A DNA stretch of 64,000 nt from Nonomuraea gerenzanensis (GCF_020215645.1 NZ_CP084058.1:2232001-2296000), one strand, 5' to 3'; shown: positions 24,239-33,195, counted from the first letter of the stretch. The notes: generated from the letters alone by a model not told the origin. Translations and numbers: made by a program.

Positions 24239-25486
24239 ATGAAACACCGCATCCTGGCCCTGGCGGCCGTGCTGGCGCTGAGCGCGTGCGGCACCCCGGC
24301 CGAGGAGCCCAAGGCGAGCGGCCCGACGAAGCTGACCGTCTGGATCATGGACGGCAGCGTCACGCAGGAGCTGCTGAAGAAGTTCGAGACCGAGTACGAG
24401 GCGGCGCACCAGGGCATCGACCTCGACATCCAGATCCAGGCCTGGGACGGCATCGGCGAGCGCGTCACCGCGGCCCTGGCCAGCACCGACGCCCCCGACG
24501 TGATCGAGGTCGGCAACACCCAGGTCGCCCAGTACTCGGCCAGCGGCGGCGTGACCGACCTGACCGCCAAGGTGGGCGAGCTGAACGGCGCCGACTGGCT
24601 GCCGGGCCTGGCCCAGCCGGGCAACATCGGCGGCAAGCAGTACGGCATCCCCTGGTACGCCGCCAACCGCGTGGTCGTCTACAACAAGGACCTGTTCACC
24701 GAGGCAGGCATCGCGCAACCCCCCACCACTCGCGACGAATGGCTGGAAGTCACGAAAAAGCTCAACAAGGACGGTAATCAGGGCATCTACCTCACCGGCC
24801 AGACCTGGTACGCCCTGGCGGGCTTCATCTGGGACGAGGGCGGCGACCTGGCGGTCGAGAGCGGCGGCACCTGGAAGGGCGCCCTCGACACCCCGCAGGC
24901 GCTGGCGGGCATGGAGTTCTACAAGCAGCTCCAGGCCCTCGGCAAGGGCCCCAAGGACGCCGACGAGGCGAACCCGCCCCAGCACGAGGTCTTCGCCCAG
25001 GGCAAGGTCGCCCAGATCATCGCCGTCCCGGGCATCGCCGCCCGCGTCCTGGAGGTGGACGCGAAGCTCAAGGACAAGATGGGCTTCTTCCCCATCCCGG
25101 GCAAGACGGCCGACAAGCCGGGCACCGTCTTCACCGGCGGCTCCGACCTCATCATCCCGGCCGCCTCGCAGCGGCAGGAGGAGGCGTACGAGGTGGTCCA
25201 GGCCCTGGCCGGGGAGCAGTTCCAGACCGAGCTGGCCAAGGCCATGAGCTTCGTGCCGAACCGTACCTCGCTGGCCGGGGTGCTCTCCGGCGACGAGGGC
25301 ACCGCCGCCATGGCCAAGGGCGCCGCCAACGGCCGCGCCACCCCCAACACCCCGAACTGGGCCGCGGTGGAGGCCACCTCCGTCATCAAGCAGTACATGA
25401 CGGCCGTCCTCACCGGCGGCGACCCGGCGGCGGAGGCACGCAAGGTCTCGGAGTCGATCACCACGACGCTGAACAGCGGATCCTGA
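24239..25486 (+). CDS. ABC sugar transporter, solute-binding lipoprotein, module A
   Basis: Family 1 extracellular solute-binding protein, 415 residues. Lipoprotein signal MKHRILALAAVLALSACG with lipobox LSAC, so it is anchored on the outer face of the membrane. Sugar-binding-protein blocks include KLTVWIMDGS, the hinge PDVIEVGNTQVAQYSASGG and GGKQYGIPWYAANRVVVYNKDLF, typical of chitobiose/cellobiose-type proteins. ATG 24239 is preferred to an in-frame GTG 15 bases upstream because AGAGGA lies at the right distance. The gene ends with TGATG, coupling to the first permease. No ATPase gene is in the module, so a shared MsiK-like ATPase elsewhere is likely. Confidence 0.92.
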   Translation: MKHRILALAAVLALSACGTPAEEPKASGPTKLTVWIMDGSVTQELLKKFETEYEAAHQGIDLDIQIQAWDGIGERVTAALASTDAPDVIEVGNTQVAQYSASGGVTDLTAKVGELNGADWLPGLAQPGNIGGKQYGIPWYAANRVVVYNKDLFTEAGIAQPPTTRDEWLEVTKKLNKDGNQGIYLTGQTWYALAGFIWDEGGDLAVESGGTWKGALDTPQALAGMEFYKQLQALGKGPKDADEANPPQHEVFAQGKVAQIIAVPGIAARVLEVDAKLKDKMGFFPIPGKTADKPGTVFTGGSDLIIPAASQRQEEAYEVVQALAGEQFQTELAKAMSFVPNRTSLAGVLSGDEGTAAMAKGAANGRATPNTPNWAAVEATSVIKQYMTAVLTGGDPAAEARKVSESITTTLNSGS

Positions 25487-26364
25487 TGCGCGCTCGTTCG
25501 CCCTGGCCCTACCTGCTCATCGCGCCCACGGTGGCGGGCGGGGCCTTCCTCCTGCTCTACCCGCTGCTCAAGGCGGCGGTGATCTCGTTCCAGCACTTCC
25601 GGATGGGCGAGCTGATCAGAGGCGGGGCGGCGTTCATCGGCCTGGAGAACTACGCCGAGCTGCTGGCCGGCGAGGAGTTCTGGCAGGTGCTGCTGCGCAC
25701 CCTCGCCTGGACCGCGATCAACGTGGTGCTCATCGTCGGCCTCGGCACGGGCATCGCGCTGATGCTGCCGCGCCTGCGCCGCGGCCTGCGGCTGGCGCTG
25801 ATGAGCGCGCTGGCCCTGGCGTGGGCCACGCCGATCATCGCGGCCACCACCGTCTTCCAGTGGCTGTTCCAGTCGGAGCTGGGGGTGGTCAACTGGCTGC
25901 TGGTCACGCTCGGCTTCGACTCCTTCCGCGGCTACACGTGGTTCGCGGACGGCACGGCCACGTTCGCCGTCCTGGTGATCCTCGTGGTCTGGCAGTCGGT
26001 CCCGTTCGCCGCGCTCACCCTGTACGCGGGCCTGACCACGATCCCCGTGGAGCTGTTCGAGTCGGCCAGGATCGACGGGGGGACCGGCTGGCAGGTGTTC
26101 TGGAAGGTCACCTTCCCCATGTTGCGGCAGCTCTTCGCCCTCGTCGCCTCGCTGGAGGTGATCTGGGTGGCCAAGTGCTTCCCGCAGATCTGGGTGCTCA
26201 GCCAGGGCGGCCCCGACGACGCCACGACCACCCTGCCGGTGTACGCGTTCAAGATCGCCCGAGTGCTGCACCGCTACGACCTCGGCTCGGCGGTGGCCAT
26301 GCTCACCGTCATCCTCCTGGCAGTCGCCCTGATCTCCAACCTGCGCCGGATGGTGCGCTCGTGA
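25486..26364 (+). CDS. ABC sugar transporter, permease 1, module A
   Basis: Inner-membrane permease of 292 residues with six predicted membrane segments, MalF type. The cytoplasmic EAA loop that docks the ATPase reads ELFESARIDGGTGWQVFWKVTFPML (about 187-211; standard EAA-G pattern). It starts in the stop codon of the binding protein (TGATG) and overlaps the second permease by GTGA, giving a tightly coupled operon. Confidence 0.92.
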   Translation: MRARSPWPYLLIAPTVAGGAFLLLYPLLKAAVISFQHFRMGELIRGGAAFIGLENYAELLAGEEFWQVLLRTLAWTAINVVLIVGLGTGIALMLPRLRRGLRLALMSALALAWATPIIAATTVFQWLFQSELGVVNWLLVTLGFDSFRGYTWFADGTATFAVLVILVVWQSVPFAALTLYAGLTTIPVELFESARIDGGTGWQVFWKVTFPMLRQLFALVASLEVIWVAKCFPQIWVLSQGGPDDATTTLPVYAFKIARVLHRYDLGSAVAMLTVILLAVALISNLRRMVRS

Positions 26365-27179
26365 AACGACTCCTCCTGAACGCCTCAGCGGTGGGCGTGC
26401 TGATCGTGACGATCTTCCCCGTCTACTGGATGTTCCTGACCGCCTTCAAACCCACCCGCGACATCCAGTCCGACACCCCCACCTTCTGGCCCGCCCACCC
26501 CACCGTCGAGCACTTCGTCACCGCCGTGAACGCCCCGGGCTTCTGGACCTACTGGCGCAACAGCCTGCTCGTCACCGCGGGCGCGGTGCTGCTCGCGCTG
26601 CTGGTGGCGCTGATGGCGTCCTTCGCGGTGGCCCGCATGCGCTGGCGCGGCCGGGGCGCGTTCGTCGTGGCGGTGTTCGCGGCGCAGATGGCGCCGTGGG
26701 AGGCGCTGCTGGTGCCGGTCTTCATCATCGCCCGCGACATGGACCTGCTGGACTCGCTGGCCATGCTGACCGGCGTCTACTTCATGATCACGCTGCCGTT
26801 CACCATCGTGACCCTGCGCGGCTTCCTGGCCGCGATCCCGCCGGAGCTGGAGGAGGCGGCCCAGGTGGACGGCTGCAGCCGCCTCGTCGCCTTCCGCCGC
26901 GTGGTCTTCCCGCTGCTGGCGCCCGGCCTGATGGCCACCTCGCTGTTCGGCTTCATCACGGCGTGGAACGAGTTCGCGTTCGTCAACGTGCTCATCATCA
27001 AGGACCAGGAGCTGCGGACGCTGCCGGTGTGGTTGTCGTCGTTCAGGGACGTGTTCGGCACGGACTGGGGAGCCACCATGGCGGCGGCCAGCCTGTTCGC
27101 GTTGCCGGTGCTGCTGTTGTTCTTGTTCTTGCAGCGGCATGTCGGGACGGGGATGACGGCGGGGGCGGTGAAGGGGTGA
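26361..27179 (+). CDS. ABC sugar transporter, permease 2, module A
   Basis: Inner-membrane permease, MalG type, 272 residues, six membrane segments. EAA loop PPELEEAAQVDGCSRLVAFRRVVFP near residues 152-176. Start GTG 26361 overlaps the previous stop by four bases; longer frames reaching upstream lie inside permease 1 and are not real. The C-terminus QRHVGTGMTAGAVKG is typical of this family. It closes module A. Confidence 0.92.
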   Translation: MKRLLLNASAVGVLIVTIFPVYWMFLTAFKPTRDIQSDTPTFWPAHPTVEHFVTAVNAPGFWTYWRNSLLVTAGAVLLALLVALMASFAVARMRWRGRGAFVVAVFAAQMAPWEALLVPVFIIARDMDLLDSLAMLTGVYFMITLPFTIVTLRGFLAAIPPELEEAAQVDGCSRLVAFRRVVFPLLAPGLMATSLFGFITAWNEFAFVNVLIIKDQELRTLPVWLSSFRDVFGTDWGATMAAASLFALPVLLLFLFLQRHVGTGMTAGAVKG

Positions 27180-27191
27180 GGATGGCCTAGG

Positions 27192-27476
27192 GTGCTCCCC
27201 CGGCGCCGACGTGCCCGTCCATCCCCCGGTGGACGGTGGTGCTGGAGCCATGCGCTGATGCGCGACGGCCGCACGCTGGACCGGTTCGCCTCGATGCCGG
27301 GTTACTTCACCGACGACGCGCAGGAGGTCGCTCGCCTCACGGACAAGTACGCCGGCCGGCCCCCGGGTGGCTGGACAGGCTGCCCAGCGGCGACGCCGAC
27401 CTCTAGATACATGCAGACGTACCGCGACAACCGGATAGGCAGCCTCACTCGTCCGGCCACGACTCCTGCTGGCTGA
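27192..27476 (+). pseudogene. Possible remnant of a small hypothetical gene
   Basis: An open frame of about 94 codons in which only the middle (ATG at 27258: MRDGRTLDRFASMPGYFTDD, then AQEVARLTDKYAGRP) looks like conserved protein; what precedes and follows it is low-complexity or out of character, and the end runs into the convergent GntR gene. I read it as a decayed fragment left between the two sugar modules. It could also be a small intact gene starting at 27258. Weak evidence either way. Confidence 0.3.
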
Positions 27477-27933
27477 CGTAGCTCCCGCGCTGCGCCACGG
27501 TGTAGATCCAGCCCTGCTCCCGCAGCAGCGCCATCGCCCGCCGCACCGTCTCCCGTGCCACCCCGTACTGCTTCACCAGCGCCGTCTCGCCGGGTATAGG
27601 CCGTCGAGGGGCATATTTCCCAGCTTTGATCTGCCCGGCGAGATCTGTGGCGATCTGCTGGTAGAAGGGCACTTTGCGCTTCTTGCGGGGTGCTTCCGAG
27701 GGTGGCCCGACGAACGCGCCTTCGCCCTGAACGGTGTAGACGAGCCCTTCCTCCCGCAGTACGTGGACCGCCCGCCTTGCGGTGGTTCTGGCAACCCCGA
27801 ACTCCTCCTGGATCTCCGCCTCGCTCGGAATGGGGTGACCGGCGGCGAGCCCGGAGACCCGATCCCGCAGGATGTCGGCGATCTGGAGGTAGATGTGGGT
27901 GTCGCCTTCGTAGTCCAGCACGTAAGAAAACAT
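27445..27933 (-). CDS. GntR-family regulator with two tandem winged-helix domains
   Basis: 162-residue protein made of two GntR-type DNA-binding domains and nothing else. Domain 1 (about 9-75): HIYLQIADILRDRVSGLAAG, PSEAEIQEEFGVARTTARRA, LVYTVQGEGAFV. Domain 2 (about 85-155): VPFYQQIATDLAGQIKAGKY, PGETALVKQYGVARETVRRA, WIYTVAQRGSYV. Neither a UTRA nor an FCD effector domain is present, so a ligand site is not evident. Start ATG 27933; an in-frame TTG at 27960 would add nine residues. A perfect palindrome at 27981-27994 lies upstream, between it and the divergent hypothetical gene, and is its likely operator. Confidence 0.85.
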   Translation of the reverse strand: MFSYVLDYEGDTHIYLQIADILRDRVSGLAAGHPIPSEAEIQEEFGVARTTARRAVHVLREEGLVYTVQGEGAFVGPPSEAPRKKRKVPFYQQIATDLAGQIKAGKYAPRRPIPGETALVKQYGVARETVRRAMALLREQGWIYTVAQRGSYVSQQESWPDE

Positions 27934-27980
27934 AGGCCAAGGCGGGGCAAGAGCGCTCAAATCGATTCGGCTGAACAGAC

Positions 27981-27994
27981 GAAGTGCTCACTTC
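27981..27994. promoter_or_regulatory. Candidate operator of the double-GntR protein
   Basis: GAAGTGCTCACTTC, 6-base perfect arms around CT, placed between the two divergent genes and ending at the base before the ATG at 27995. A second GAGCGCTC palindrome is at 27951-27958. Confidence 0.5.
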
Positions 27995-28336
27995 ATGCAG
28001 ACAGGAGAAGACAACTGGTTGTACGTTTACGGCATGGCTCAGTCCTCGCCGCTGCCGGAGTTCGACCGACACCACTCAGCCCACGTGCCGGTGCGCCGTC
28101 CCGGGCGCGAAGCGCTCCCCTGGGAGCCGTTGCGGCCCGGCCGCCGCGCACGCGTCCGCGACTACACCTGCGACTGCAAGGTGACCTTCTACGAGCTGTG
28201 CCACAGCGGTGGCCAGTGCTTCATCCGCAGAACCCGCCGCATCAACGGAGAAGTCCTGGTGGACGAATGCGCGCGCGGCCGGACCGCCAAGACGATGGAG
28301 GTCTGGGCCAAGCTGTTGCGGGGTGAGGTCGGGTGA
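27995..28336 (+). CDS. Small protein of unknown function
   Basis: Up to 113 residues; not recognised. The conserved-looking part runs from MAQSSPLPEFDRHH to the end and contains three cysteines in a compact block (YTCDCKVTFYELCHSGGQCFIRRT), four with the last, which could bind metal or form disulfides. Start uncertain: ATG 27995 abuts the palindrome with no ribosome site; TTG 28019 has an AGGAG upstream; ATG 28034 begins the better conserved part. It diverges from the double-GntR gene and overlaps by GTGA the following DinB-like gene, so all three may be one functional group. Confidence 0.65.
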   Translation: MQTGEDNWLYVYGMAQSSPLPEFDRHHSAHVPVRRPGREALPWEPLRPGRRARVRDYTCDCKVTFYELCHSGGQCFIRRTRRINGEVLVDECARGRTAKTMEVWAKLLRGEVG

Positions 28337-29007
28337 CGTTGGGCCGGCTCGCCCTCACGGGGGCTACGCTGCGGGGCATGCGCAGCGCGAACGCCGTCAC
28401 CGGGCAGGACGTGCGCCAGGTCGTCACCCTGGCCGTCGGCACCCTGAGGCAGGTGAGCCCCGACGCCTGGCACGCCCCGGCCGCCGAGCTCGACTGGACC
28501 CGCTGGGAGACCGCCGAGCACGTCGCCAACGTCCTGTTCACCTACGCCGTGCGGTTCGGCCTGGCACAGCCGCCGGTGTCCGGCCTGATGCCGTTCCGTC
28601 CCCGGGCGGACCGGGACGACGGGCCCCAGACGATCATCTCCACCGACCCCGAGTCCGGCCCGGAAGGGCTCCTGACCATCCTGGAGGCGTGCGGCGGCCT
28701 GCTCGCCTCCGTCCAGCACACGGCCGACCCGGCGACCGTCGCCTACCACGTCTACGGGCCCTCGAACCCGGAGGGCTTCGCCGCGATGGGCATCGTCGAG
28801 ACCCTCGTGCACACCCATGACGTGCTGCAGGGGCTGGACGTGCGGTGGTCGCCGCCGCGGGGCGCGTGCGAACGGGTGCTGAGGAGGATCTTCCCCCATG
28901 TCACGGTGGACGGGGACGCCTGGGAGGTGCTGCTCTGGGCGACCGGGCGCGCGGAGCTGCCCGGCCGGCCGCGGCTGACGGAGTGGCGCTGGTACGGCGA
29001 GGGCTGA
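28333..29007 (+). CDS. DinB/maleylpyruvate-isomerase-like protein
   Basis: Four-helix protein related to the mycothiol-dependent maleylpyruvate isomerase N-terminal/DinB group, 224 residues from GTG 28333. Typical features are an opening helix VVTLAVGTLRQVSPDAWHAPA, the TRWETAEHVANVLFTYAVRFG segment with a metal-type His, and the late MGIVETLVHTHDVLQGL with paired histidines. Mycothiol-dependent transferases with this fold are common in actinobacteria; the substrate is unknown. An alternative start is ATG 28378, which stands 7 bases after TACGCT and would be leaderless. It overlaps the previous stop by GTGA. Confidence 0.78.
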   Translation: MTLGRLALTGATLRGMRSANAVTGQDVRQVVTLAVGTLRQVSPDAWHAPAAELDWTRWETAEHVANVLFTYAVRFGLAQPPVSGLMPFRPRADRDDGPQTIISTDPESGPEGLLTILEACGGLLASVQHTADPATVAYHVYGPSNPEGFAAMGIVETLVHTHDVLQGLDVRWSPPRGACERVLRRIFPHVTVDGDAWEVLLWATGRAELPGRPRLTEWRWYGEG

Positions 29008-29031
29008 TCGGGGCGGCGGGCTGGCTCAGAT

Positions 29032-29099
29032 GAGGGGCTAGCCCAGACGAGGGGCTAGCTCAGGCGAGGGGCTAGCTCAGGCGACGGGCTAGCTCAGGC
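29032..29099. repeat. 17-base tandem repeat at the end of kinase B
   Basis: Four copies of the pattern GAGGGGCTAGCTCAGGC with small changes, preceded by a decayed fifth. The last copy supplies the stop codon and last codons of the convergent kinase gene, so the array has reshaped that C-terminus. Confidence 0.85.
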
Positions 29100-30080
29100 G
29101 ACGGCGGTGAAGACCGCGTGCAAGGCCCTGGCCTCCGGGTCCGGGAGCACGGTGCGGGCCGACAACCAGGCGGCCGCCCCGGCCGCGTCCCGCGCCGTCG
29201 TGACCGTCTCGCCCGACAGCAGCTCCAGCACCGCCTCCCGTACGGGACCGGCGCTCGTCAGCACGCTGCCCGCGAGCACCACCGGCCCCGACACGTGCAC
29301 CCGCCGCAGGGTCGCCACCAGATGGTCGGCGGCCTCGTGCGAGATCTTCACCGCCAGCGGGTCGCCTGCCGCGGCAGCCTCGCTGACCAGCGAGGACAGC
29401 GCGGCCAGCCGCATGTGGTCGGCCTGGACCAGGCGGACGATGCGGGCGCCTGCGGCGCGTGGCGTGGGAGGCCGTTCGGTGCCGAGGAAGTGCCGCCCCA
29501 CGAGAGTGCGGAGCAGCCCGCCGTCACCGGGCGCGGGAAGCTCGTCGGGGAGCAGTGCCTCGACCGGCAGCCCCCGGTCCATGGCCTCGACCACCGCCTT
29601 GGCGGCCTGCCTGCCGATCCAGAAGCCGGAGCCCACGTCGCCGAGGAGCCAGCCCATGGCGTCGGCGACCCGCGCGAGCTCGTAATTCACGATCCGGGCC
29701 GCACCCGCCCCCGTGCCGGACAGCAGCAACGTACCGTCGGGCTCCGCCGAGCCGGCGGCGTAGGCGATGGTCAGGTCGCCCTCGTAGCGCGGCGGCTTCG
29801 CGATCCCGTGCTCTGCCCAGACCCTGGCCAGCTCGGGCACCATCTCGGCGACGTCCCCCGCCATGCCGACCATCGACGCGACCACCCGCGGCCCGCTGCC
29901 CTGCGGGAGGGCCGCCCGCAGCGCCTCCGCGAGGGAGGCCACGGCCTTGCGCAGCCCGTGGGCGGTCGGGTTGCCCGCGCCGGCGCGGGCGTAGCCGACC
30001 CGGGTGCCGTCCAGCGCGTGCACGGCGACCCGCGTGGAGGTGGCGCCGGCGTCGACGCCCACCACTAGCGATTGCGTCAC
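29094..30080 (-). CDS. BadF/BadG-family sugar kinase, module B
   Basis: ASKHA kinase, 328 residues, paralogue of the kinase at 19754 without its repeat insertions. VVGVDAGATSTRVAVH is the phosphate-1 loop, TLLLSGTGAGAARI phosphate-2, then DAMGWLLGDVGSGFWIG, HEAADHLVATLRRVHVSGPVVLAGSVL and the shared C-terminus DAAGAAAWLSARTVLPDPEARALHAVFTAVA pattern. Probably an N-acetylglucosamine or related amino-sugar kinase, given the adjacent NgcEFG-like importer. Start GTG 30080 (VTQSLVVGVDAG). Confidence 0.9.
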   Translation of the reverse strand: MTQSLVVGVDAGATSTRVAVHALDGTRVGYARAGAGNPTAHGLRKAVASLAEALRAALPQGSGPRVVASMVGMAGDVAEMVPELARVWAEHGIAKPPRYEGDLTIAYAAGSAEPDGTLLLSGTGAGAARIVNYELARVADAMGWLLGDVGSGFWIGRQAAKAVVEAMDRGLPVEALLPDELPAPGDGGLLRTLVGRHFLGTERPPTPRAAGARIVRLVQADHMRLAALSSLVSEAAAAGDPLAVKISHEAADHLVATLRRVHVSGPVVLAGSVLTSAGPVREAVLELLSGETVTTARDAAGAAAWLSARTVLPDPEARALHAVFTAVA

Positions 30081-30096
30081 GGTCCGAGTCTGGGGG

Positions 30097-30125
30097 TTGA
30101 CGCGACCAAGAAGCAAGAATAATTT
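30097..30125 (+). promoter_or_regulatory. Promoter of rpiR-like gene B
   Basis: -35 TTGACG at 30097-30102, 17-base spacer, -10 TAATTT at 30120-30125: the same boxes and spacing as module A. The AT word AATAATTTTC over the -10 is the partial reverse complement of the one in module A. A GGAAGG ribosome site precedes the GTG at 30160. Confidence 0.6.
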
Positions 30126-30159
30126 TCGCCAGAAGACCGGGTATTCGGAAGGAATATTC

Positions 30160-31032
30160 GTGACTTCAGGAGCGCTCGCGCGCGTCGAAACGGAACTACC
30201 CGGCCTGCCGGAGGCCCTGCGCAGGGTCGGCGAGGTCATCCTCGGTGACCCGGCCGAGGCCGCCCGGTCCACCATCATCGCCCTGGCCGAGCGGGCGGGC
30301 AGCTCGCCCGCGACCGTGACGCGGTTCTGCCGGGCGTTCGGGTTCTCCGGGTACGCCGAGCTGCGCGTGGCGCTGGCCACCGAGACCGGCCGGGCGGCGC
30401 AGGCCGGATGGGGCGCGGGCGTCGGGCACGAGATCGGCCCCGACGACCCGCTCGACGCGGCGATCGAGGTCATGGCCGCCGCCGACACCCGGCTCATCCA
30501 GGACACCGCCGCCGGCCTCGACCTCGACGTGCTGGCCAGGGTGGCCGACGCCATCGTGGCCGCCCCCCGCGTGCTCCTGGTCGGCGTCTCCACCAGCGGC
30601 ATCGTGGCCAACATGCTGGAGGGCTGGCTGCGCCGGATCGGCATCTCCGGCTGGAGCGCGGGCGACGCGCACGTGGCGCTGTCGGAGGCGGCGCTGCTGA
30701 AGGCGGGCGACGTGGCCATCGGCATCAGCCACCGCGGACGTACGCGGGAGGTCATGGAGACGCTGGCCGAGGCCGGCAGCCACGGCGCGCTCACCGTCGC
30801 CGTCACCTCCTTCGCCCGCTCGCCGCTGGCCGAGCTGGCCGACCTGGTGCTGACCACCGCCAGCAGGGAGACCACGTTCAGGCTCGGCGGGCTGGCCGCC
30901 GTGCACTCGCAGCTGTTCGTGCTGGACGCCGTGTACGTGGCGGTGGCCCAGCGCACCTACGAACGCACGAACGAGGCGTTCGAGCGCACGATCAGCGCAG
31001 TCGAGAGCCATCGGGTGGAGAGGAGCCCATGA
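30160..31032 (+). CDS. RpiR-family transcriptional regulator, module B
   Basis: RpiR-type regulator, 290 residues, HTH_6 (LPEALRRVGEVILGDPAEAA, TIIALAERAGSSPATVTRFC) plus SIS domain (VLLVGVSTSGIVANML, AIGISHRGRTREVMETL). Long stretches match the regulator at 21029, for example GYAELRVALATETGR and AQRTYERTNEAFE, so the two arose by duplication. GTG 30160 has GGAAGG upstream. It is divergent from kinase B and overlaps the SIS gene by ATGA. Probably senses the phosphosugar made by the kinase. Confidence 0.92.
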   Translation: MTSGALARVETELPGLPEALRRVGEVILGDPAEAARSTIIALAERAGSSPATVTRFCRAFGFSGYAELRVALATETGRAAQAGWGAGVGHEIGPDDPLDAAIEVMAAADTRLIQDTAAGLDLDVLARVADAIVAAPRVLLVGVSTSGIVANMLEGWLRRIGISGWSAGDAHVALSEAALLKAGDVAIGISHRGRTREVMETLAEAGSHGALTVAVTSFARSPLAELADLVLTTASRETTFRLGGLAAVHSQLFVLDAVYVAVAQRTYERTNEAFERTISAVESHRVERSP

Positions 31033-31763
31033 CGTACGCAACCAAGGTCCTCGACCTGGCCCACCAGGTCGCGCGGAGCCAGGCCGAGCCGGTGAGCCGG
31101 GCGGCGGCGCTGCTCGTCGCGTCCATCAGGGCAGGCGGTGTCGTAAACGCTTTCGGCTCCGGCCACTCCGAGGCCATCGCCATGGAGATCGCCGGGCGCG
31201 CGGGCGGCCTCGTCCCGAGCAACCGCCTCAGCCCCAGGGACCTCGTGCTGTACGGCGGGCAGCCGCCGAGCGTGCTCACCCCGGAGCTGGAGCGGGACCC
31301 GGCCGTGGCGCGGCAGATCTACGACCTGGCGCCGATCGCGCCCGAGGACGTGTTCGTGCTGGTGTCGAGCTCCGGCGTGAACGGCACCGTCGTCGAGCTG
31401 GCCAGGATCGTCAAGGACCGCGGCCACCCGCTGATCGCGATCACCTCGGTGGAGCACAGCACCCGCATGACCTCCCGCCACCCGTCGGGCGGCAAGCTGC
31501 TCGACCTGGCGGACGTCGTGCTCGACAACGGCGCGCCGTACGGCGACGCCATCCTCGACCTGCCCGGCGGCGGCAGCTACGGTGCGGTATCCACCATCAC
31601 CTCAGCGTTGCTGGCGCAACTGGTGGTCACCGAGGCGGTGGACGCGCTCCTCGCGCTCGGCGAGACACCGCCGATCTACCTGTCGGTCAACGTGACCGGC
31701 GGCGACGAGCACAACAAGGCCCTGGAGAGCCGCTACGCAGGGCGCATCAGACGCGGAAAATGA
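31029..31763 (+). CDS. SIS-domain phosphosugar isomerase-like protein, module B
   Basis: COG4821-type SIS protein, 244 residues. VVNAFGSGHSEAIAMEIAGR and VLVSSSGVNGTVVELARIVKDRG are the sugar-phosphate loops; GAVSTITSALLAQLVVTEAV and the ending RYAGRIRRGK match module A. It is translationally coupled to the RpiR gene (ATGA, ribosome site AGGAG) and precedes the importer genes, 19 bases away, in one operon. Confidence 0.88.
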   Translation: MTYATKVLDLAHQVARSQAEPVSRAAALLVASIRAGGVVNAFGSGHSEAIAMEIAGRAGGLVPSNRLSPRDLVLYGGQPPSVLTPELERDPAVARQIYDLAPIAPEDVFVLVSSSGVNGTVVELARIVKDRGHPLIAITSVEHSTRMTSRHPSGGKLLDLADVVLDNGAPYGDAILDLPGGGSYGAVSTITSALLAQLVVTEAVDALLALGETPPIYLSVNVTGGDEHNKALESRYAGRIRRGK

Positions 31764-31782
31764 AAGGTCAGGAATAGTCACC

Positions 31783-33195
31783 ATGTCTCACACCCCCCAG
31801 ATCAGCAGGCGCGAACTCCTGCGCGGCGCCGCCCTCGTGCCCGTCGCGGGCGCACTGGCCGCCTGCGCCACCCCGGCGGCCCCGCCGGCTTCCACGAGCT
31901 CCGCCGTCCCGGTCGCGACCAGCGCCGCCAACCCGTTCGGCGTGGACGCCAAGAAGCCGCTGGAGGTGTGGATCTTCGACGGCGGCTTCGGCCAGCAGTA
32001 CGCCACCGACATCCACCAGCCGCTGTTCAAGAGCAAGTACGCCGGCGTCGAGATCAAGCACAACTCGACCAAGGAGATCACGAAGGTCCTCCAGCCGCGC
32101 TTCGCCGGCGGCAACCCGCCCGAGGTCATCGACAACTCCGGCGCCAACAAGATGGACTTCGGCGCCCTGGCCCAGGACGGCCAGCTCCAGGACCTGAGCC
32201 CGCTGCTCGACGCGCCCTCCTGGGACGACCCCAACGTCAAGGTGCGCGACACCATCGACCCGTCCGTCATCGAGATCGGCACCTACGACGGCAAGTTCAG
32301 CGTCGTGGGCTACGTCAACTACATCCACGGCATCTGGTACTCCCAGAAGGTCTTCAAGGACAACGGCTGGGAGATCCCCAAGACCTGGGACGAGTTCCTC
32401 GCCCTGTGCGAGACCATCAAGAAGTCCGGCAAGATGGCGCCCTTCACCTACGCGGGCAAGCACCCCCAGTACGCCTACGAGCCGCTGCTCACCATGGCCG
32501 CGAAGATCGGCGGCAAGGACGTGCTGCGCAAGATCGACAACCTCGAGGACGGCGCCTGGAAGCAGGAGGCCATGAAGACCGCGGCCGAGAACATGGCCGA
32601 GATCGGCTCCAAGTACCTCCTCCAGGGCACCGCCGGCCTCGACCACGTGCAGACGCAGACCGCGCAGAACAAGTACCAGGTCGCCATGCTGCCCTGCGGC
32701 TCCTGGCTGGAGAACGAGCAGAAGTCGACCACCCCCGAGGGCTTCGACTACGCGATGTTCCCCATCCCCGACATCACGGGCTCCGACGCGATGCCGTACG
32801 GCACGCTGCACACCCAGCCGGGCGAGGAGTTCATGGTCTCCGCCAAGAGCGCTCACCCGCAGGCGGGCATGGAGTACCTGCGGGCCATGCTGTCCAAGAA
32901 GGCGGCCGGCGAGTTCAGCACCCTGGTCAAGACCGTCACCGTGGTCAAGGGCGCCAGCGAGGGCCTGACGATCTCGTCCGGCGTGACCAGTGCCTCGGCG
33001 GCGGTCGCGGCGGCGGGCGCCAACACCGTCTACTACCGCGCCTTCGCCTGGTACGGCCCCCTCAACGACGAGGCCAAGGCCGCCACCGGCGAGCTGATGA
33101 CCGGCGGCCTGACCCCCGACGCCTACCTCGAGCGCATGCAGAAGAAGGCCGACGAGATCAAGAACGACTCCTCGATCAAGAAGTACCAGCGCTGA
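31783..33195 (+). CDS. ngcE: N-acetylglucosamine/chitobiose ABC transporter, binding protein (NgcE-like)
   Basis: Solute-binding lipoprotein, 470 residues. It combines a twin-arginine motif (SRRELLRG) with a lipobox (LAAC at about 24-27). The mature part PLEVWIFDGGFGQQYATDIHQP, EVIDNSGANKMDFGALAQDGQLQDL and VGYVNYIHGIWYSQKVFKDNGWEIP matches the NgcE family of Streptomyces, which binds N-acetylglucosamine and chitobiose. Followed by ngcF- and ngcG-like permeases, the first starting in its stop codon (TGATG). No ATPase gene follows. The kinase, isomerase and RpiR genes upstream complete an uptake-and-phosphorylation operon. Confidence 0.9.
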   Translation: MSHTPQISRRELLRGAALVPVAGALAACATPAAPPASTSSAVPVATSAANPFGVDAKKPLEVWIFDGGFGQQYATDIHQPLFKSKYAGVEIKHNSTKEITKVLQPRFAGGNPPEVIDNSGANKMDFGALAQDGQLQDLSPLLDAPSWDDPNVKVRDTIDPSVIEIGTYDGKFSVVGYVNYIHGIWYSQKVFKDNGWEIPKTWDEFLALCETIKKSGKMAPFTYAGKHPQYAYEPLLTMAAKIGGKDVLRKIDNLEDGAWKQEAMKTAAENMAEIGSKYLLQGTAGLDHVQTQTAQNKYQVAMLPCGSWLENEQKSTTPEGFDYAMFPIPDITGSDAMPYGTLHTQPGEEFMVSAKSAHPQAGMEYLRAMLSKKAAGEFSTLVKTVTVVKGASEGLTISSGVTSASAAVAAAGANTVYYRAFAWYGPLNDEAKAATGELMTGGLTPDAYLERMQKKADEIKNDSSIKKYQR

